Shown here in pieces: positions 25,772-35,066 of a stretch of DNA of 47,223 nucleotides. Origin of the DNA: Parvibaculum sp036499025 (GTDB lineage: Bacteria > Pseudomonadota > Alphaproteobacteria > Parvibaculales > Parvibaculaceae); assembly GCA_036499025.1 (NCBI GenBank), contig DASYEM010000084.1, positions 1-47,223 of the forward strand, given 5' to 3'. The first letter of the stretch is position 1; every line of letters begins with the position of its first letter. The position numbers and the translations under genes are program-made. The notes beneath the pieces were generated by a model, which worked only from the letters and a program-made list of their open reading frames with translations, did not search any database and had not been told where the DNA came from.

Positions 25772-27576
25772 ATCTCTCGCGTTGCGTCTCTCAACCAACT
25801 CACCGTTTCAGCATCAAGACCCGGCGTCAGCGCTTCACGCACGTGAGCATGATAGGTGTTGAGCCATTCTTTTTCTTCTGCCGTCAGCAGGCTTGCCTCG
25901 ACACAATTCAGATCGATGGGGGCCAGCGTCAGCGTTTCGAAGCCGAGCATGGGACGTTCGCCGCCCTGGACCAGCGCGGCGGGCGTTACCACCAGCAGGT
26001 TCTCTATACGGATGCCGTAGGCGCCGGTTTTGTAATAACCGGGCTCGTTCGAAATGATCATGCCCGGTTTCAATGGTACAGAACCGAGCTTCGAAATGCG
26101 CTGCGGGCCTTCATGCACGGAGAGATATGAGCCGACGCCGTGTCCGGTGCCGTGATCGTAATCGAGACCAGCCTTCCATAGCGACATACGGGCGAGTGCG
26201 TCGAGTTGCGAGCCGGACGTGCCGTCCGGGAAGCGCGCCGTGGCGATGCCGATATGGCCCTTCAGCACACGGGTAAAGCGGTCGCGCTGCTCGGTGCTTG
26301 CCTTGCCTATGGCAACCGTGCGCGTCACATCGGTCGTGCCGTCGAGATACTGCGCGCCGGAGTCGACGAGAAAGAGTTCGCCTGGTTGTAGCGGCTGATT
26401 GGTGCCTTCCGTCACGCGATAGTGAACGATGGCGCCGTTCGGGCCAGCGCCCGAGATCGTGTCGAAGCTCAGGTCTTTCAGTTCGCCAGTGTCGGCGCGA
26501 AAAGTTTCGAGTTTTTTCGAGGCGGTAATTTCATCAATGCCACCCTTGGGCGCGGCTTGTCCGAGCCAGGCAAGAAAACGTGTCAGGGCGCGGCCATCGC
26601 GTAAATGCGCCGCACGTGTGCCATCGATCTCCGCAGCATTCTTGCAGGCCTTTGGCAATTCGCAGGGGTCGGTTCCGCGTTTCACCTTTGCGCCCGCCGT
26701 TTGCAGGCGATCATTGATCCATGAGGCGCAGGTCGCGGGATCGACGAGAACCGTCTTCTTGTTTGCGCCGAGTTCATCGAGTGCTTCGGCCAGCTCTTCG
26801 CTCGGACGCAGCCTTACGATATTGCCGAGATGCGCGCGCGCTTTCGATCCCACCTTGCGGTCGTCGATGAAAAGCTCGGCGTGACCATCGGCATGGATCA
26901 GCGCGAAGGAGAGGGGCAGGGGCGTGTGGCCGACATCGGCGCCGCGAATGTTGAAGGCCCATGCAATCGAGTCAGGCATGGTCAGCATGGCGGCGTCTGC
27001 GCCATCAAGTGAGGCGGAAACGCGCTTCAGTTTTTCGGATGCGGGTTCTCCCGCATATCGCAATTCATGCGGCTGGATGGGCGCAGCAGGCGGTGGCGGC
27101 TGATCCGACCAGACCGTGTCGAGCGGATTGGTATCGACGGGGACGAGCGTGCCGCCGGCTTTTTCGGCTGCCGCCTTGTAACGCGCGACCGCGTCGATCG
27201 TATGGAGCCAAGGATCATAAGCGAGCTTGGCGCCTTTTGGCAGATTGTCTTCGATCCAGCGTGCAGGTGGCTGCTCAACCAGATGCTGCGGCTCGAAGAC
27301 ATTTATGTCGGTCTGCGAGCGGACCTGAAGCGTGTAGCGACCGTCAATGAATATCGCCGCCTTTTCCGCCAGCACGATAGCGAGGCCAGCCGATCCTGAA
27401 AACCCCGTCAGCCAGCGCAGGCGCTCGGCATGGGGCGGCACGTATTCGCCCTGATGTTCGTCGGCGCGGGGAATCATGAAGCCGTCGAGATCGTGCCGCT
27501 TCAACTCGTCGCGAAGACGTTCGGCGCGTTCGGCCCCAAGGGCGGGATTGGCTGTGTCGTCATAGGTCTGGAACAT
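25768..27576 (-). CDS. pepP: Aminopeptidase P family Xaa-Pro aminopeptidase (M24B)
   Basis: This is a cytoplasmic metallopeptidase that removes N-terminal residues preceding proline. The 602-residue protein has the three-domain long form: two creatinase-like N-domains (FMIPRADEHQGEYVPPHAER near residue 36), then the M24 pita-bread domain and a C-terminal extension. Dinuclear metal ligands are visible in LVDSGAQYLDGTTDVTRT (two Asp), GTGHGVGSYLSVHEGP (His), NEPGYYKTGAYGIRIEN (two Glu). It is the last gene of a probable minus-strand operon, 40 bp downstream of prmA. Its stop overlaps the ligA stop in opposite orientation (CTAG). The exact substrate is not deducible. Confidence 0.93.
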   Translation of the reverse strand: MFQTYDDTANPALGAERAERLRDELKRHDLDGFMIPRADEHQGEYVPPHAERLRWLTGFSGSAGLAIVLAEKAAIFIDGRYTLQVRSQTDINVFEPQHLVEQPPARWIEDNLPKGAKLAYDPWLHTIDAVARYKAAAEKAGGTLVPVDTNPLDTVWSDQPPPPAAPIQPHELRYAGEPASEKLKRVSASLDGADAAMLTMPDSIAWAFNIRGADVGHTPLPLSFALIHADGHAELFIDDRKVGSKARAHLGNIVRLRPSEELAEALDELGANKKTVLVDPATCASWINDRLQTAGAKVKRGTDPCELPKACKNAAEIDGTRAAHLRDGRALTRFLAWLGQAAPKGGIDEITASKKLETFRADTGELKDLSFDTISGAGPNGAIVHYRVTEGTNQPLQPGELFLVDSGAQYLDGTTDVTRTVAIGKASTEQRDRFTRVLKGHIGIATARFPDGTSGSQLDALARMSLWKAGLDYDHGTGHGVGSYLSVHEGPQRISKLGSVPLKPGMIISNEPGYYKTGAYGIRIENLLVVTPAALVQGGERPMLGFETLTLAPIDLNCVEASLLTAEEKEWLNTYHAHVREALTPGLDAETVSWLRDATREI

Positions 27577-27616
27577 GCACCTAATATGGCGCTGGCTGGA
27601 TGTCCGCGCAACCGAA

Positions 27617-28546
27617 CTAACCTTGAATCCTGAGCGTCACCCAGTCGCCTTTGGGCTTGCGGCTGCGCAGGAAAAGACCCTGCATACGCAAAGCGCTCGT
27701 GACCATGGTTTCCTGGTTGCGCAGGATGCCCGAGAGGATCAGCGTGCCTCCCACTTTCAGATAAGCGGCAAAGGCGGGGGCGAGGAAGACGAGGGGGCGT
27801 GCGAGGATGTTTGCGACGACGAGGTCATAAGGCGCCCGAGCGCGCAAAGCAGGATGGCTAAAGCCCTTTGCTGCGACAGCGGTGACGAAAGGCGCCATGC
27901 CGTTCTTGCGCGCGTTTTCGCGTGTGACATGCACGGCGATGGGATCTATGTCGCTTGCCAGCACGTTGCAGCGCGCAATCTTTGCAATGGCGACGGCGAG
28001 CACGCCTGTCCCCGTGCCGATGTCGAGCGCGTTAAGCCGGAGGCCCGGTCGAACAAGTTCGGAAATGAATTCGAGGCAACCGGTCGTAGTTTCGTGGTGG
28101 CCAGTGCCGAAGGCCCGGCCCGCATCGACAAGCAGCGGAATGACGCCCGCCGGTATTCTGTGAGCGTCGTGACTGCCATAGACGAAGAAGCGTCCGGCGC
28201 GAACCGGATCGAGCCCTTCGAGGGAACGCGTCACCCAATCGATTTCGACAACGGGTTCGATGGCGAATTGCGTGGGCGTCGTACCGGCCATTTCCTCGAC
28301 GGCTTCGAGGATGCCGCGCAGCAATTCGATATGCGGCTCTTCAGCATACAATGCTTCGACGGTCCACAGCCCATGCGCTTCAACTTCATTCCAGTCGGAG
28401 GCGGTTTTGACCAGCGGGCCCGTGCCGGGGTTTGTTTCGCTGGTTGAGACGGCCAGAGCTTCCGGCACGAAAGCGTCTTCGAGTGCGCTCGAGAAATTCT
28501 CCGCCACCGCGTAAGGGACGACGAAGGACGCTTTCCAGAGGCTCAT
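27617..28546 (-). CDS. prmA: Ribosomal protein L11 methyltransferase PrmA
   Basis: PrmA trimethylates ribosomal protein L11 using S-adenosylmethionine. The 309-residue protein has a substrate-recognition N-domain and a class I methyltransferase domain with the SAM-binding motif LDIGTGTGVLAVAIAKI, preceded by AFGTGHHETTTGCLEF. The motif IV region VVANILARPLVFLAP is also present. These three together are diagnostic. The N-domain is more divergent, as is usual in alphaproteobacteria. The start lies three bases after the pcrA stop, which indicates co-transcription with pcrA and pepP. Confidence 0.95.
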   Translation of the reverse strand: MSLWKASFVVPYAVAENFSSALEDAFVPEALAVSTSETNPGTGPLVKTASDWNEVEAHGLWTVEALYAEEPHIELLRGILEAVEEMAGTTPTQFAIEPVVEIDWVTRSLEGLDPVRAGRFFVYGSHDAHRIPAGVIPLLVDAGRAFGTGHHETTTGCLEFISELVRPGLRLNALDIGTGTGVLAVAIAKIARCNVLASDIDPIAVHVTRENARKNGMAPFVTAVAAKGFSHPALRARAPYDLVVANILARPLVFLAPAFAAYLKVGGTLILSGILRNQETMVTSALRMQGLFLRSRKPKGDWVTLRIQG

Positions 28547-28549
28547 GGA

Positions 28550-30877
28550 TCAGGCCCGACCCAGAAAGCTGTCGATGACCTTCTTCTGGCCTGCCTTGTC
28601 GAAATCGACGGTTAGCTTGTTGCCGTCTATCTCACGCACTTCGCCATAGCCGAACTTCTGATGAAAGACGCGCTCGCCCTTGCTGTAGCTTGCGGCGGCG
28701 GGGTCGCTGGTCGCAACGAGGTCGCCATGAACTTCGGCGCTGGGCGGTCGCACTTTGGACGTCGTCTGGGTGTTGGCCTGCGCACGTTTCCAGCCGGGAC
28801 TCGAATAAGAGCTGCCTTGCGCGAAGTCCTGCGCAAAGCGGCTCGGGGCATAGCTTTGATAGCTGCCCGCGCCCATCGCGCTTTCCGCCACTTCGACATG
28901 TTCCTTGGGGATTTCGTCGATGAAGCGCGACGGAATGGCGCTCTGCCACAGCGCATGGATACGACGGTTGGCGGCGAAGGAGATGTAGGCATGCTTGCGC
29001 GCACGAGTGATGCCGACATAGGCGAGGCGGCGCTCTTCCTCGAGACCAGCCAAGCCGCTTTGATCCAGCGAACGCTGATGGGGAAACAGACCTTCCTCCC
29101 AACCGGGCAGAAAGACGTTGTCGAACTCCAGTCCCTTGGCGCTGTGCAGCGTCATTAGATTGACCTTGTCGCCGCTATCTTTCGATTCAATTTCCATGAC
29201 CAGCGAGATGTGTTCGAGATAACCGGCAAGATTTTCGAAGTGCTCCATAGAGCGCACGAGTTCTTTGAGGTTGTCGAGTTTGCCAGGCGCGTCAGCCGAC
29301 TTGTCGTTCTGCCACATCTCGGTGTAGCCGCTCTCATCGAGAATGATCTCGGCGAGTTCTGTATGAGGGAGTCCAGTCACAAGCGCGCGCCAGCGCTCGA
29401 CCATTTCGACAAAGCCCGTAAGCGCCCGACGCGGTGCGGGTTTCAACTCCTCGGTCGTAATGATCTCGCGCGCGGCTCGCATCAGCGAAACCCCGCGCGA
29501 TCGTGCCAGCCTGTGGATGGTTTGCACGGCGACATCGCCAAGGCCGCGGCGCGGCTTGTTGACGATGCGTTCGAAGGCGAGATCGTCGTCTCCTTGCGCG
29601 ACGAGACGCAGATAGGCGTTGGCGTCACGTATTTCAGCGCGCTCGTAGAAGCGTGGGCCGCCGACGACGCGATAGGGGATGCCGAGATTGATGAAGCGAT
29701 CTTCAAATTCACGCATCTGGAACGACGCGCGCACCAGAATGGCGATCTGGTGAAGCATATTTTCCTTGCGCTGCAGTTGCTCGATCTCTTCGGCAATGGA
29801 GCGCGCCTCTTCCTCGCCGTCCCAATAGCTCGAGACCTTGACTTTCTCGCCCTCGTTCATTTCGGTCCAGAGGGTTTTGCCAAGACGTTGTTCGTTGGCC
29901 GCGATCAAGCCCGAGGCGGCGCCGAGAATATGCGGCGTCGAGCGATAGTTGCGTTCCAGCCGCACAACTTTGGCGCCGGGAAAATCCTTTTCGAAGCGCA
30001 GGATGTTGTCGACTTCCGCGCCGCGCCAACCATAGATCGATTGATCGTCGTCGCCGACGCAACAGATATTTTTGTGTTTCTGCGCCAGTAATCGCAGCCA
30101 GAGATATTGCGCGACGTTGGTATCCTGATACTCGTCGACCAGCATATATTTGAAGCGGTCCTGATAGTCCGCAAGGATTTCGGGATTTTCCTGAAAGATG
30201 CGCAGCGTCTCGAGCAACAGGTCGCCGAAGTCGACGGCGTTCAGCACCTTCATGCGCGCCTGATAGGCGGCGTAAAGCTCGCCGCCCTTGCCATTGGCGA
30301 AAGCGTGCGCCTCGCTTGCAGGCACCTTGTCCGGTGTCAGGCCGCGATTTTTCCAGCCGTCGATATGGGCGGCAAGCTGGCGGGCTGGCCAGCGCTTCTC
30401 ATCGATATTTTCCGCCTCGATCAATTGCTTCATCAGCCGCACCTGATCGTCGGCATCGAGAATGGTGAAGTCGGAGCGCAATCCGGCGAGTTCTGCGTGA
30501 CGGCGCAACATACGCGCGCCGATTGCATGGAAGGTGCCGAGCCATTGCATGCCTTCGACTACACCGCCGATCAGCTTGCCGATGCGCTCTTTCATCTCGC
30601 GCGCGGCTTTATTCGTGAAGGTCACGACGAGAACCTGGTTGGGCCAGGCGCGTCGCGTCGCAAGCAGATGAGCGAGCCGTGTCGTCAGCACGCGTGTCTT
30701 GCCGGTGCCTGCGCCCGCCAGCACAAGAACGGGCCCGTCCAGCGCCTCGACAGCCTCGCGCTGCGCCTCGTTCAGCCCATCGAGATAGGGCGCGCGCATG
30801 CCCGCGATCGCCGCGGCGCTGGTCGTGCGCGCGGTGTCCTGTTCGGGGATCGCCCCAAGGTCAAATGGGTCGCTCAT
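28550..30877 (-). CDS. uvrD: ATP-dependent DNA helicase, UvrD/PcrA family
   Basis: This is a superfamily 1A 3'-5' helicase for excision repair, mismatch repair and removal of proteins from DNA. The 775-residue product has LNEAQREAVEALDGPVLVLA (Q-motif region), Walker A GAGTGKT (55-61), VTFTNKAAREMKERI and motif II LVDEYQDTN. Motif III is GDDDQSIYGWRGA, and motif VI VGITRARKHAYISFA. The last 50 residues (GERVFHQKFGYGEVREIDG) form the Tudor-like C-terminal domain of PcrA/UvrD. The frame is open a further 59 codons upstream, but ATG 30877 (MSDPFDLG) is preferred because the upstream part has no family resemblance. First gene of the pcrA-prmA-pepP unit, divergent from clcA. Confidence 0.95.
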   Translation of the reverse strand: MSDPFDLGAIPEQDTARTTSAAAIAGMRAPYLDGLNEAQREAVEALDGPVLVLAGAGTGKTRVLTTRLAHLLATRRAWPNQVLVVTFTNKAAREMKERIGKLIGGVVEGMQWLGTFHAIGARMLRRHAELAGLRSDFTILDADDQVRLMKQLIEAENIDEKRWPARQLAAHIDGWKNRGLTPDKVPASEAHAFANGKGGELYAAYQARMKVLNAVDFGDLLLETLRIFQENPEILADYQDRFKYMLVDEYQDTNVAQYLWLRLLAQKHKNICCVGDDDQSIYGWRGAEVDNILRFEKDFPGAKVVRLERNYRSTPHILGAASGLIAANEQRLGKTLWTEMNEGEKVKVSSYWDGEEEARSIAEEIEQLQRKENMLHQIAILVRASFQMREFEDRFINLGIPYRVVGGPRFYERAEIRDANAYLRLVAQGDDDLAFERIVNKPRRGLGDVAVQTIHRLARSRGVSLMRAAREIITTEELKPAPRRALTGFVEMVERWRALVTGLPHTELAEIILDESGYTEMWQNDKSADAPGKLDNLKELVRSMEHFENLAGYLEHISLVMEIESKDSGDKVNLMTLHSAKGLEFDNVFLPGWEEGLFPHQRSLDQSGLAGLEEERRLAYVGITRARKHAYISFAANRRIHALWQSAIPSRFIDEIPKEHVEVAESAMGAGSYQSYAPSRFAQDFAQGSSYSSPGWKRAQANTQTTSKVRPPSAEVHGDLVATSDPAAASYSKGERVFHQKFGYGEVREIDGNKLTVDFDKAGQKKVIDSFLGRA

Positions 30878-31038
30878 ACGGGCTCTTAGGTCGGAAGGCT
30901 TGATTCCTGGAAATATAGCATGGGACGAAGTGGCAATTCGGCGCGGCTTTGCTGCCGTGGCGCCATCAATGGCTTGGTTTTTCGTCTGCCGCTCGATAAA
31001 TAAGGAACACCGGCAGCGCTCGCAAGCCCGGACGAACG

Positions 31039-32343
31039 ATGCGCTTGAAGACATCCATGGATAAATCCCGATTTAAACGGCTTTTCTTCGTCTATTCGCG
31101 GCGCTGGCGGCGACGGGCGATTTTCGTCCTTGGCGGTCTTGCCGTGGGCGGTGCGGCTGTGGCGCTTGCGGTCGCCTCCGACTGGGCGCAGCTCGAGTTT
31201 CGGCTTTTCCTGGGGACATGGCGATATGGTGGCCTCCTCGCGACACCCGCAGGTTTCGCGCTGACAATCTATCTCACAAACAGGTTTTTCCCGAATTCCG
31301 GCGGCAGCGGCATTCCGCAGGCGATCGCGGCGCGGGCACTGAAAGATCCGGCGGAACGCAACAAGCTCGTTTCGTTGCGGATTGCCGTCGGCAAGGTTCT
31401 GCTGACGCTGATGGGCCTATTCGTCGGCGCTTCCACGGGCCGCGAGGGGCCAACTGTGCAGGTCGGTGCATCATTGATGTATGCGCTCGGCCGCTTCTCG
31501 CAGCGACACCAACCCGGCTTGATCCTTGCCGGTTCTGCCGCAGGCGTTGCGGCGGCGTTCAATACGCCGCTGGCCGGCATCGTTTTCGGCATTGAAGAAA
31601 TGAGCCGCTCCTTCGAGGTGCGCGCCAGCGGCCTCATTATCGGCACGATCATCGCGGCGGGGCTCACATCGCTCGCCTTTCTGGGTAATTACACCTATTT
31701 CGGATCGTCGGCTGCCGTGCTGCCGATCGGTGCGGGCTGGGTTGCCGTGCTTGCCTGCGGGGTCGTCGGTGGTTTGCTTGGTGGGCTGTTCAGTCGGGTG
31801 CTGATCCTCTTTGCGTTCGGCCTACCGGGACGAGTGGGGAGGTGGGTTGCCGCCCATCCGGTAATCTTTGCCGCCGCTTGTGGACTGGCTGTCGCGCTGT
31901 GCGGCCTCCTTTCGGGCGGCGCGGTCTATGGCACCGGCTATGCGCAGGCGAAGGCATTGCTGCACGACACGCAAGCCCTGTCCATTTTCTATGCGCCGCT
32001 AAAATTCATCGCGACCGTTTTATCGTCGATCAGCGGCATACCGGGTGGCATTTTCTCGCCGTCGCTCTCGGTCGGAGCGGGCATAGGCGCGGATATGGCG
32101 CGCTTCTTCCCCGAAACGCCGATTGGCGCACTCGTGTTGCTCGGGATGGTTTCCTATTTCAGCGGTGTCGTGCAGGCGCCGATTACCGCCTTCGTCATCG
32201 TTTCCGAAATGACCGACAATCATGGGCTTCTTGTGCCGCTGATGCTCGCGGCGCTGATCGCGCAAGGCACCTCACGGCTGATTTGCAAGGAGGGCGTCTA
32301 TCACGCGTTGGCGAAAAAATTCATTCCGCCGCCTTCCGTTTGA
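31039..32343 (+). CDS. clcA: CLC-family chloride channel/antiporter
   Basis: This is an inner-membrane CLC protein moving chloride. The 434-residue product (428 if ATG 31057 is the start) is polytopic. The selectivity motifs are present: GSGIP (89-93), GREGP (134-138, with gating glutamate E136) and GIPGGIFSPSLS near residue 335. The pair E186-E187 in FGIEEMSR aligns with the proton glutamate of E. coli ClcA (E203), so H+/Cl- exchange is more likely than a passive channel. There is no C-terminal CBS domain. A role in acid or osmotic stress is inference from the family. Its 3' end overlaps the convergent thioesterase gene by 23 bp. Confidence 0.92.
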   Translation: MRLKTSMDKSRFKRLFFVYSRRWRRRAIFVLGGLAVGGAAVALAVASDWAQLEFRLFLGTWRYGGLLATPAGFALTIYLTNRFFPNSGGSGIPQAIAARALKDPAERNKLVSLRIAVGKVLLTLMGLFVGASTGREGPTVQVGASLMYALGRFSQRHQPGLILAGSAAGVAAAFNTPLAGIVFGIEEMSRSFEVRASGLIIGTIIAAGLTSLAFLGNYTYFGSSAAVLPIGAGWVAVLACGVVGGLLGGLFSRVLILFAFGLPGRVGRWVAAHPVIFAAACGLAVALCGLLSGGAVYGTGYAQAKALLHDTQALSIFYAPLKFIATVLSSISGIPGGIFSPSLSVGAGIGADMARFFPETPIGALVLLGMVSYFSGVVQAPITAFVIVSEMTDNHGLLVPLMLAALIAQGTSRLICKEGVYHALAKKFIPPPSV

Positions 32344-32812
32344 TGCCGATAACGCGGCCGGCCTGTTCAGGACGTGCGATATTTCGATGAGCTTCCATCA
32401 TCGCGCCGATTTTCTCTTGCGCGGCCTCGGGGAACGGTGAAACGCGGCGCGTCTTCATGTCCACATGCACGCACATCTGTTCCGATGTGGCGGCGAGATA
32501 GCCTTTCTCGGCGTGGTACATGTTGCCGAAGATGTGAATGCGTTTCGCATCCCAATCGAGCAGCTGATAGGTGATGCGGACTGGCTCGCCTTCTTTCAAC
32601 TCATCGAGATAACAGACGTGGACCTCGGCGGTGAAGGTCGAGCCTTCGCCCTTTTGCGTGTAGTCCCAACCGATGCCGAGATCGGTGAATGCCTTGTCCA
32701 AAGACTCGTCGAAAAGCAGATGGTAATAGGCCATGTTCATATGGCCGTTAAGATCGACCCATGCGGCCTCGACCTTGCGCAGCGGACATTCGATGGGCTT
32801 TGCGGTCATCAT
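32321..32812 (-). CDS. Thioesterase family protein (4HBT hotdog fold)
   Basis: This 163-residue hotdog-fold protein probably hydrolyses an acyl-CoA thioester in the cytoplasm. The conserved segment AAWVDLNGHMNMAYYHLLFD (about residues 15-35) carries the active-site Asp/Asn/His region of the 4HBT family. FTAEVHVCYLDELKEGEPV and ATSEQMCVHVDMKTRRVSPFP match the strands that follow. Similar stand-alone proteins, and the domain attached to carnitine dehydrogenases, are annotated as betainyl-CoA or general thioesterases; the substrate cannot be told here. The start ATG 32812 has GGGGAG eight bases ahead. A six-codon ORF that copies the first codons lies just upstream. It is divergent from the flavoprotein gene. 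Confidence 0.85.
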   Translation of the reverse strand: MMTAKPIECPLRKVEAAWVDLNGHMNMAYYHLLFDESLDKAFTDLGIGWDYTQKGEGSTFTAEVHVCYLDELKEGEPVRITYQLLDWDAKRIHIFGNMYHAEKGYLAATSEQMCVHVDMKTRRVSPFPEAAQEKIGAMMEAHRNIARPEQAGRVIGIKRKAAE

Positions 32813-32828
32813 TGTCGAGGCTCCCCAA

Positions 32829-32849
32829 TTAGTATTGTTTTGCGGTCAT
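32829..32849 (-). other. Six-codon upstream ORF duplicating the thioesterase start
   Basis: On the minus strand, ATG ACC GCA AAA CAA TAC TAA (M-T-A-K-Q-Y-stop) lies 16 bases before the thioesterase ATG, whose own codons 2-5 are ATG ACC GCA AAG. The 11-bp sequence TTTGCGGTCAT therefore occurs twice 40 bp apart (32799-32809 and 32839-32849). It may be a relic of local duplication or a leader peptide. It sits in the divergent promoter region shared with the flavoprotein gene. Confidence 0.35.
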
Positions 32850-32886
32850 GCTAGTTTAGTGAGGTCTGGAGAGCAAAGAGGTGGTC

Positions 32887-34281
32887 ATGAGCAAAGCAGG
32901 TATGCAGGCGAGCGGCCAGAGCGAGGCTCTCGCCGAATTGGCAGCGCTTCTCGGTGATCGCCTGACCACGTCCATGCCGATACGAGAGGCGCATGGACGT
33001 GACGAATCCTGGCATCCGGTCGTCGCGCCCGATGCGGTTGCTTTCGCGGTATCGACCGAAGAAGTCGCCGGGATTGTCGGCATCTGTGCACGCCATCGCT
33101 TTCCGGTCATTCCGTTCGGTACGGGTACTTCGCTTGAAGGCCATATCTCCGCGCCGCATGGCGGGCTTTCGCTCGATCTGTCGCGCATGAACCGTATTAT
33201 TGAGGTCAATGCCGCCGATCTCGATGTGCATCTCGAAGCCGGGGTCACGCGCAAGGCGCTGAACGTCCATTTGCGCGACATGGGACTCTTCTTTCCGATC
33301 GATCCGGGGGCGGATGCGAGCCTTGGCGGCATGGCGGCGACGCGGGCGTCCGGCACCAACGCGGTGCGTTACGGCACGATGCGCGAGAATGTTCTGAACC
33401 TCACGGCCGTGATGGCCGACGGCCATATCGTGCGCACGGCGCGACGGGCGCGGAAGTCGTCGGCCGGATATGATTTGACGCGGCTTCTTGTCGGTTCGGA
33501 GGGGACGCTCGGCGTCATCACCGAGTTGACGCTGAAACTATCCGGTATCCCGGAAGCGATTTCATCGGGCGCAGTTTCCTTTCCCGATTTCGAAAGCGCC
33601 ATTGCAGCGGTCATCACGACGATTCAGTCGGGACTGCCGATAGCGCGGATCGAATTTCTAGACGAGGTGCAGGTCGCGGCGTGCAATCGTTATTCGAAGC
33701 TAGCTTTGCCCGAGATGCCATTGCTACTTGTCGAGTTTCACGGCAGCGAGGCATCGGTCGCGGAGCAGGCGCAACGGTTTGGCGCCATCGCGTTGGACTA
33801 TGGCGGCGGCGATTTCGAATGGGCGACGAAGCCGGAAGACCGCACCCGGCTCTGGGAAGCGCGGCATAATGCACTTTACGCCGCGCTGGCGCTGCAACCC
33901 GGTAAGAAGGGACTTATCACGGATGTCTGCGTGCCGATCTCGCGGCTTGCCGAAGCGATCAAAGAGACGAAGGCCGATCTGGCCAAGTCATCGCTCGTCG
34001 CACCGATGGTCGGTCATGTCGGCGACGGAAATTTTCATCTCATCATGCTGGTTGACCCTGAGAAACCGGAAGAGCTTGCCGAAGCCAGGCGCATTCACGA
34101 CCGGATGGTCGTTCGCGCATTGTCGCTCGACGGCACCTGCACGGGCGAGCATGGGATCGGCGCGGGCAAGATAGCGTTTCTTGAAGCGGAACATGGCGAG
34201 GGTGTTGCCGTCATGCGTACCGTCAAGCGGGCGCTCGACCCTTTCAATATACTCAACCCCGGCAAGATGTTTAACGTCTAG
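32887..34281 (+). CDS. FAD-linked oxidoreductase, D-lactate dehydrogenase (cytochrome) type
   Basis: This is a flavoprotein of the GlcD/Dld family, which probably oxidises D-lactate or a similar 2-hydroxy acid. The 464-residue protein has the PCMH-type FAD-binding domain (PVIPFGTGTSLEGHISAPHG, GADASLGGMAATRASGTNAV, SAGYDLTRLLVGSEGTLGVI). The C-terminal catalytic domain has GHVGDGNFHLIML, GTCTGEHGIGAGK and the terminal DPFNILNPGKMF. This pattern is typical of cytochrome-linked D-lactate dehydrogenases and of D-2-hydroxyglutarate dehydrogenase relatives. ATG 32887 is chosen over GTG 32881 because an AGAGG SD covers the GTG. The stop overlaps the convergent DUF1345 stop in CTAG. Membrane association is not evident. 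Confidence 0.88.
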   Translation: MSKAGMQASGQSEALAELAALLGDRLTTSMPIREAHGRDESWHPVVAPDAVAFAVSTEEVAGIVGICARHRFPVIPFGTGTSLEGHISAPHGGLSLDLSRMNRIIEVNAADLDVHLEAGVTRKALNVHLRDMGLFFPIDPGADASLGGMAATRASGTNAVRYGTMRENVLNLTAVMADGHIVRTARRARKSSAGYDLTRLLVGSEGTLGVITELTLKLSGIPEAISSGAVSFPDFESAIAAVITTIQSGLPIARIEFLDEVQVAACNRYSKLALPEMPLLLVEFHGSEASVAEQAQRFGAIALDYGGGDFEWATKPEDRTRLWEARHNALYAALALQPGKKGLITDVCVPISRLAEAIKETKADLAKSSLVAPMVGHVGDGNFHLIMLVDPEKPEELAEARRIHDRMVVRALSLDGTCTGEHGIGAGKIAFLEAEHGEGVAVMRTVKRALDPFNILNPGKMFNV

Positions 34282-34928
34282 CTATTGACCGCGACATTGA
34301 CGGCCAAGGCCAGCAGAACCGTATTGTAGAAAAACGAGATGATGCCGTGTAGCAATGTCATGCGCCGCATGTTGCCGTCGCTGACTTGCACATCCGACAC
34401 TTGCGCCGTCATGCCGACGACGAAGGAATAATAGAGAAAATCCCAGGAGCCCGGCTCCTTCGTGCCGGGAAATTCGAGACCGCCGGAGTCCTCGCGTTTC
34501 TTCGCGCCTCCCTGAGACAAGTAATAGAGATGCGCGTAGTGCGATGCCATGACGGTGTGAAACGTGAACCAGCCGAGCGGAACGCCGAGCAGCGTGAAGG
34601 CGAGCAGCTGGGGTTTCAACTCACCGTCGCTGTGAAGCATCAGAAAAATGGCACCCAGACTCAATAGGACGGCGGTGAGCGTAATGACGGCGATGACCGC
34701 AATGCCCTCATCCTCGAAATCCGATCTTTTGCGCATGCGCTCAGGCGTTTGGTTCGTCAGAAAAATTCCTGTCACGATCAGATAGACGAGAAAAAAGCCG
34801 TCACCCGCGATAACGAGGCGAAGCGGACCGGCGACGAAAGGTCCGAGCGCGAACCACGCGATAATTCCAATAGATGCAGCAATATAGAAGCGTGCGTGGT
34901 GCGTTGTGTGTTGCCCTAGCGAGTTCAC
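34278..34928 (-). CDS. DUF1345-family inner-membrane protein
   Basis: This is a 216-residue polytopic membrane protein of unknown function. Hydrophobic segments are visible at about residues 14-35, 42-58, 76-98, 108-127 and 190-212. The family hallmarks are the segment FTHTV-like GWFTFHTVMASHYAHLYY and the loop PGSWDFLYYSFVVGMTAQVS followed by VSDVQVSD, which match my memory of DUF1345. No catalytic residues are known. The gene is convergent with the flavoprotein gene (CTAG overlap) and divergent from csbD, with a 138-bp AT-rich gap between. Confidence 0.8.
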   Translation of the reverse strand: MNSLGQHTTHHARFYIAASIGIIAWFALGPFVAGPLRLVIAGDGFFLVYLIVTGIFLTNQTPERMRKRSDFEDEGIAVIAVITLTAVLLSLGAIFLMLHSDGELKPQLLAFTLLGVPLGWFTFHTVMASHYAHLYYLSQGGAKKREDSGGLEFPGTKEPGSWDFLYYSFVVGMTAQVSDVQVSDGNMRRMTLLHGIISFFYNTVLLALAVNVAVNS

Positions 34929-35066
34929 GATAAGTCCTCCGTGAGTTGATCGAGATTAATCTAGCTCGCAGAAATTTTTCGGGGGGAAATTCTATTTTTC
35001 GACTTTTTCCACGATTGAGCGTTTTACCCATGAACCCGAAATAACGCAGACAAAGGAGTGTTGTTT

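Noticed and set aside
27575..28447. Plus-strand frame of 290 codons opposite prmA
   Set aside because: PrmA on the minus strand has all family motifs, and the plus-strand product has none.
30878..31054. N-terminal extension of the PcrA/UvrD helicase by 59 codons
   Set aside because: The upstream residues are Cys/Arg-rich without family resemblance, and ATG 30877 gives a standard helicase start. The extension also runs back into the 5' end of the divergent clcA gene.
34929..35066. EcfG (general stress sigma) promoter ahead of csbD
   Set aside because: No GGAAC with a properly spaced CGTT was found, despite the expectation from the gene's family.
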